DNA of 64,000 nt from Actinomycetota bacterium (GTDB taxonomy: Bacteria > Actinomycetota > CADDZG01 > JAHWKV01). Made by a program: the position numbers and the translations under genes. Shown piece after piece: positions 62,188 to 64,000 of the stretch (position 1 is its first letter; every line of letters begins with the position of its first letter). The stretch spans positions 190,815-254,814 of the forward strand of contig JAUJPC010000002.1 of the NCBI GenBank assembly GCA_030447305.1, written 5' to 3'. A model generated the notes under the pieces. That model saw only the letters and a list, made by a program, of their open reading frames with translations, had not been told where the DNA came from and did not search any database.

Positions 62188-63464
62188 TCGGGCGGGACAG
62201 AAGAATCTTCACAACGACGACGGTGGCGGTGCTTCTCGGCTTCCTGGCGGTCGCCTGCGGAGGCGGAGATGACTCCGGTCCCCAGGAGCGGACGATCAGG
62301 GTGGACTTCAGCCACGACGAGTTCGGAAGCTACTTCCTCGAGTACTACCCGAGGAAGGTAACCCTGCGGCCGGGCGACACTGCAGTGTTCAAGCAGACCT
62401 GGACCGGTGAGCCGCACAGCGTAACGATGGGCTCCCTGGTGGACAACCTGGTGAAGCTGGTCGATCCCTACATCGAGCAGATGAAGGAGGGCAAGCCTCT
62501 TCCCGAGGAGGAGCCACCCGAGGTCGAGGAGGCCACCAGGCCGCTTCCCTTCATGTTCGGCGACGACTTCGAGGATGTGAACCAGCTTGCCGCTCAACCA
62601 TGCTACATCGAGACGGGCGACCTGCCCGCCGATATCAAGCAGCCCTGCGAGCAGCAGACCCAGCCCGATTTCAAGGGCACCGAGACCTACTACAACAGCG
62701 GCTTCATCCCGTACGAGGGCCCCGGAGGTAACGAGTTCCGCGTGCCGCTGTCCGATGACATCAAGCCGGGTACCTACTACTATTACTGCAACTACCACGG
62801 GTCACTCATGAGCGGTGCCATCAACGTGGTGGGCAAGGGCGCCTCCATTCCTTCTCAGGACGACATCAACAAGCAGGCCCGGGAGGAGATCGAGTTCGCC
62901 GCCAAGCCTCTGCGCAGGGAGCTAGATAAAGCTCAAAAAGGTGAGCTGGACGTACCCGAGGAAGAGGCGACATTCCTGAAGCAGTCCGGCCACATCAAGC
63001 CGGGGACCAACTTCTTCCGGGGCAACCTCTCAGGCCTCTACGCGGAAGAGTCGTTCGTCGGCGGAATAGACGAGTTTATTCCCAAGGAGATCTCGGCCAG
63101 GGCCGGGCAGAAAGTCACCTGGATCAACCTTGGATTGCACACCATCAGCTTCAACGTTCCCCGCTACTTCCCGATCATCTCGGTGGAGGACGATGGGACG
63201 GTGGTTTACAACCCGCGTATCACTCCGGCCGCGGGAGGCCCACCTCAGCCGCCACCACCGTTCGGAGGTGAAGAGGAGCCTCAAGGCCCCCCGGAACCGG
63301 TGAAGATCGATGCGGGGACCTGGAGCGGGGAGGGGTTCTACTCCTCGGGCCTGATAGGGGCAGCCCCCTACCTGGAGTACAGCATCACCTTCTCCAGGCC
63401 CGGAACCTACAAGTATGCCTGCCTGATCCATCCGCCTATGACCGGCACCGTGGTCGTGAAGTAG
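62184..63464 (+). CDS. Lipoprotein with two cupredoxin domains
   Basis: A 426-residue exported lipoprotein (lipobox FLAVAC). Domain 1 (about 35-225) has H in GEPHSVTMG and C-x2-H-x3-M in YCNYHGSLM. Domain 2 (about 265-426) has H in LGLHTISF and C-x2-H-x3-M in ACLIHPPM. Long insertions separate the ligand strands, including a Pro/Gly-rich loop (GGPPQPPPPFGG). GTG start overlaps the cyclase stop, so a signalling enzyme and an outer-face copper protein are made together. Confidence 0.85.
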   Translation: MIGRDRRIFTTTTVAVLLGFLAVACGGGDDSGPQERTIRVDFSHDEFGSYFLEYYPRKVTLRPGDTAVFKQTWTGEPHSVTMGSLVDNLVKLVDPYIEQMKEGKPLPEEEPPEVEEATRPLPFMFGDDFEDVNQLAAQPCYIETGDLPADIKQPCEQQTQPDFKGTETYYNSGFIPYEGPGGNEFRVPLSDDIKPGTYYYYCNYHGSLMSGAINVVGKGASIPSQDDINKQAREEIEFAAKPLRRELDKAQKGELDVPEEEATFLKQSGHIKPGTNFFRGNLSGLYAEESFVGGIDEFIPKEISARAGQKVTWINLGLHTISFNVPRYFPIISVEDDGTVVYNPRITPAAGGPPQPPPPFGGEEEPQGPPEPVKIDAGTWSGEGFYSSGLIGAAPYLEYSITFSRPGTYKYACLIHPPMTGTVVVK

Positions 63465-63481
63465 CGAACCAGGCCGGGAAG

Positions 63482-64000
63482 ATGACGATCGAAGTGACCG
63501 AGACCCAGCGGACCTCGAAGGAGGCCCCTGCCGGGGCGCCTTCGGGGCCGCGTCACCGGTTTTCCCCCTCCGACCTGCTGTTCACCGGATTCTTCGCCGG
63601 ACTGGTTCTTGCCTCCCTCCTCGTGATGAGCTTCGGAGTAACCGCGGTCGTCGCCGGGTATTCCGAGCCTCTTCACGAACGGTTGCATGACATCGGGTTC
63701 GGAGAGGGCATGGTGGCGCGGGTGGCGCAGGGCATGGCCGACGCCGCCCACGACCCCCATCCGCCGGCCGGCCTTGCGATCGACTACCTGTTCAGCGCCT
63801 TCAACCTGACGCTGGCGGCGGTCCTCCTGCGGCTGAGGCCTCGCGACTGGACCGCCCGGCTGCTGGCCATCGGCATGGTCGGTACCGCCGCGGTGTTCAA
63901 CCTCCAGGCGGCCGGCGTCTATCACGCCATGCCCAAGACCGTCCTGGAAAGCTCGCTGTTCTCCGCTCACAGGCTGATCGCCGGCGGCGCGTACTTTTGC
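63482..64000 (+). CDS. Membrane protein, possibly sensor N-terminus (cut by window edge)
   Basis: An ATG at 63482 (GGGAAG just before) opens a frame with no stop to the window end, 173 codons. After a 35-residue hydrophilic head, it has a membrane helix (FTGFFAGLVLASLLVMSFGV), an extracellular loop with several His, and further helices (YLFSAFNLTLAAVLLRL; LLAIGMVGTAAVFNL). The pattern resembles N-terminal sensor regions of actinobacterial histidine kinases, but no kinase motif lies inside the window. It follows the cupredoxin lipoprotein by 17 bases. Confidence 0.65.
   Translation, partial: MTIEVTETQRTSKEAPAGAPSGPRHRFSPSDLLFTGFFAGLVLASLLVMSFGVTAVVAGYSEPLHERLHDIGFGEGMVARVAQGMADAAHDPHPPAGLAIDYLFSAFNLTLAAVLLRLRPRDWTARLLAIGMVGTAAVFNLQAAGVYHAMPKTVLESSLFSAHRLIAGGAYFC

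Noticed and set aside
1-64000. tRNA, rRNA, transposase, integrase or prophage signals
   Set aside because: I looked for cloverleaf-like stretches in the gaps and for recombinase motifs in the frames and saw none that I could support.

Overview
The window is GC-rich, densely packed bacterial DNA. The gene set (GAF-ANTAR protein, CsoR repressor, mycothiol-type ArsC, TrpB2-type synthase, UspA tandems, DUF2188, actinobacterial PqqD-M50 peptidase) points to an uncultured actinobacterium. This is inference from gene content; no rRNA, tRNA, CRISPR array, integrase or insertion sequence was seen.

Layout. 0-4.6 kb: GAF/ANTAR signalling proteins and a cyclase-ATPase-TPR protein. 4.6-10.5 kb: copper homeostasis (CopB-like and CopA ATPases behind twin operator-promoters, CsoR, a blue-copper lipoprotein) and a Zur-like Fur protein. 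10.8-28.4 kb: a large phosphonate island. A plus-strand phnDCE-phnM operon faces a minus-strand operon (phnD, phnC, a fused phnE1E2, a GNAT-IMPase fusion, a transglutaminase-like protein, phnM). A divergent plus-strand operon carries phnF-G-H-I-J-K-L and an HD-oxygenase-like/MOSC fusion. 28.4-33.1 kb: arsenic detoxification (ArsR-ArsC fusion, ArsC, ArsR, MIP channel, ArsM, APC permease). 33.1-40.5 kb: small lipoproteins, an ECF sigma/anti-sigma pair, an OmpA-like lipoprotein, a ClpX-zinc-finger regulator, methylglyoxal synthase and a Gly-rich exported protein. 40.5-46.5 kb: phosphoesterase-propeller protein, PhoX and a SpoIIE phosphatase. 46.5-50.1 kb: PqqD-M50 peptidase with a small partner gene, and an FNT channel. 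50.1-64 kb: multicopper oxidase, TrpB2, SthA, then a redox/signalling island with four cupredoxin proteins, two Rieske proteins (one fused to a UspA tandem), a cNMP-binding protein and a REC-cyclase.

How the genes fit together. Two phosphonate importers feed the C-P lyase core (PhnGHIJ with PhnK/L and PhnM). PhnN and PhnP are not seen; the GNAT-IMPase fusion, the transglutaminase-like protein and the HD-MOSC protein are translationally coupled to core phn genes and are candidates for non-canonical steps. A shared inverted repeat (GTTGT-N4-ACAAC) lies in front of both main phn operons and is a probable PhnF operator. PhoX and the phosphoesterase fit a phosphorus-scavenging lifestyle.

Caution on sequence quality. 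At least a dozen genes are interrupted by one-base frameshifts, almost all explained by one base lost from a short homopolymer. I read most as consensus errors rather than true pseudogenes, and give the rejoined gene coordinates.
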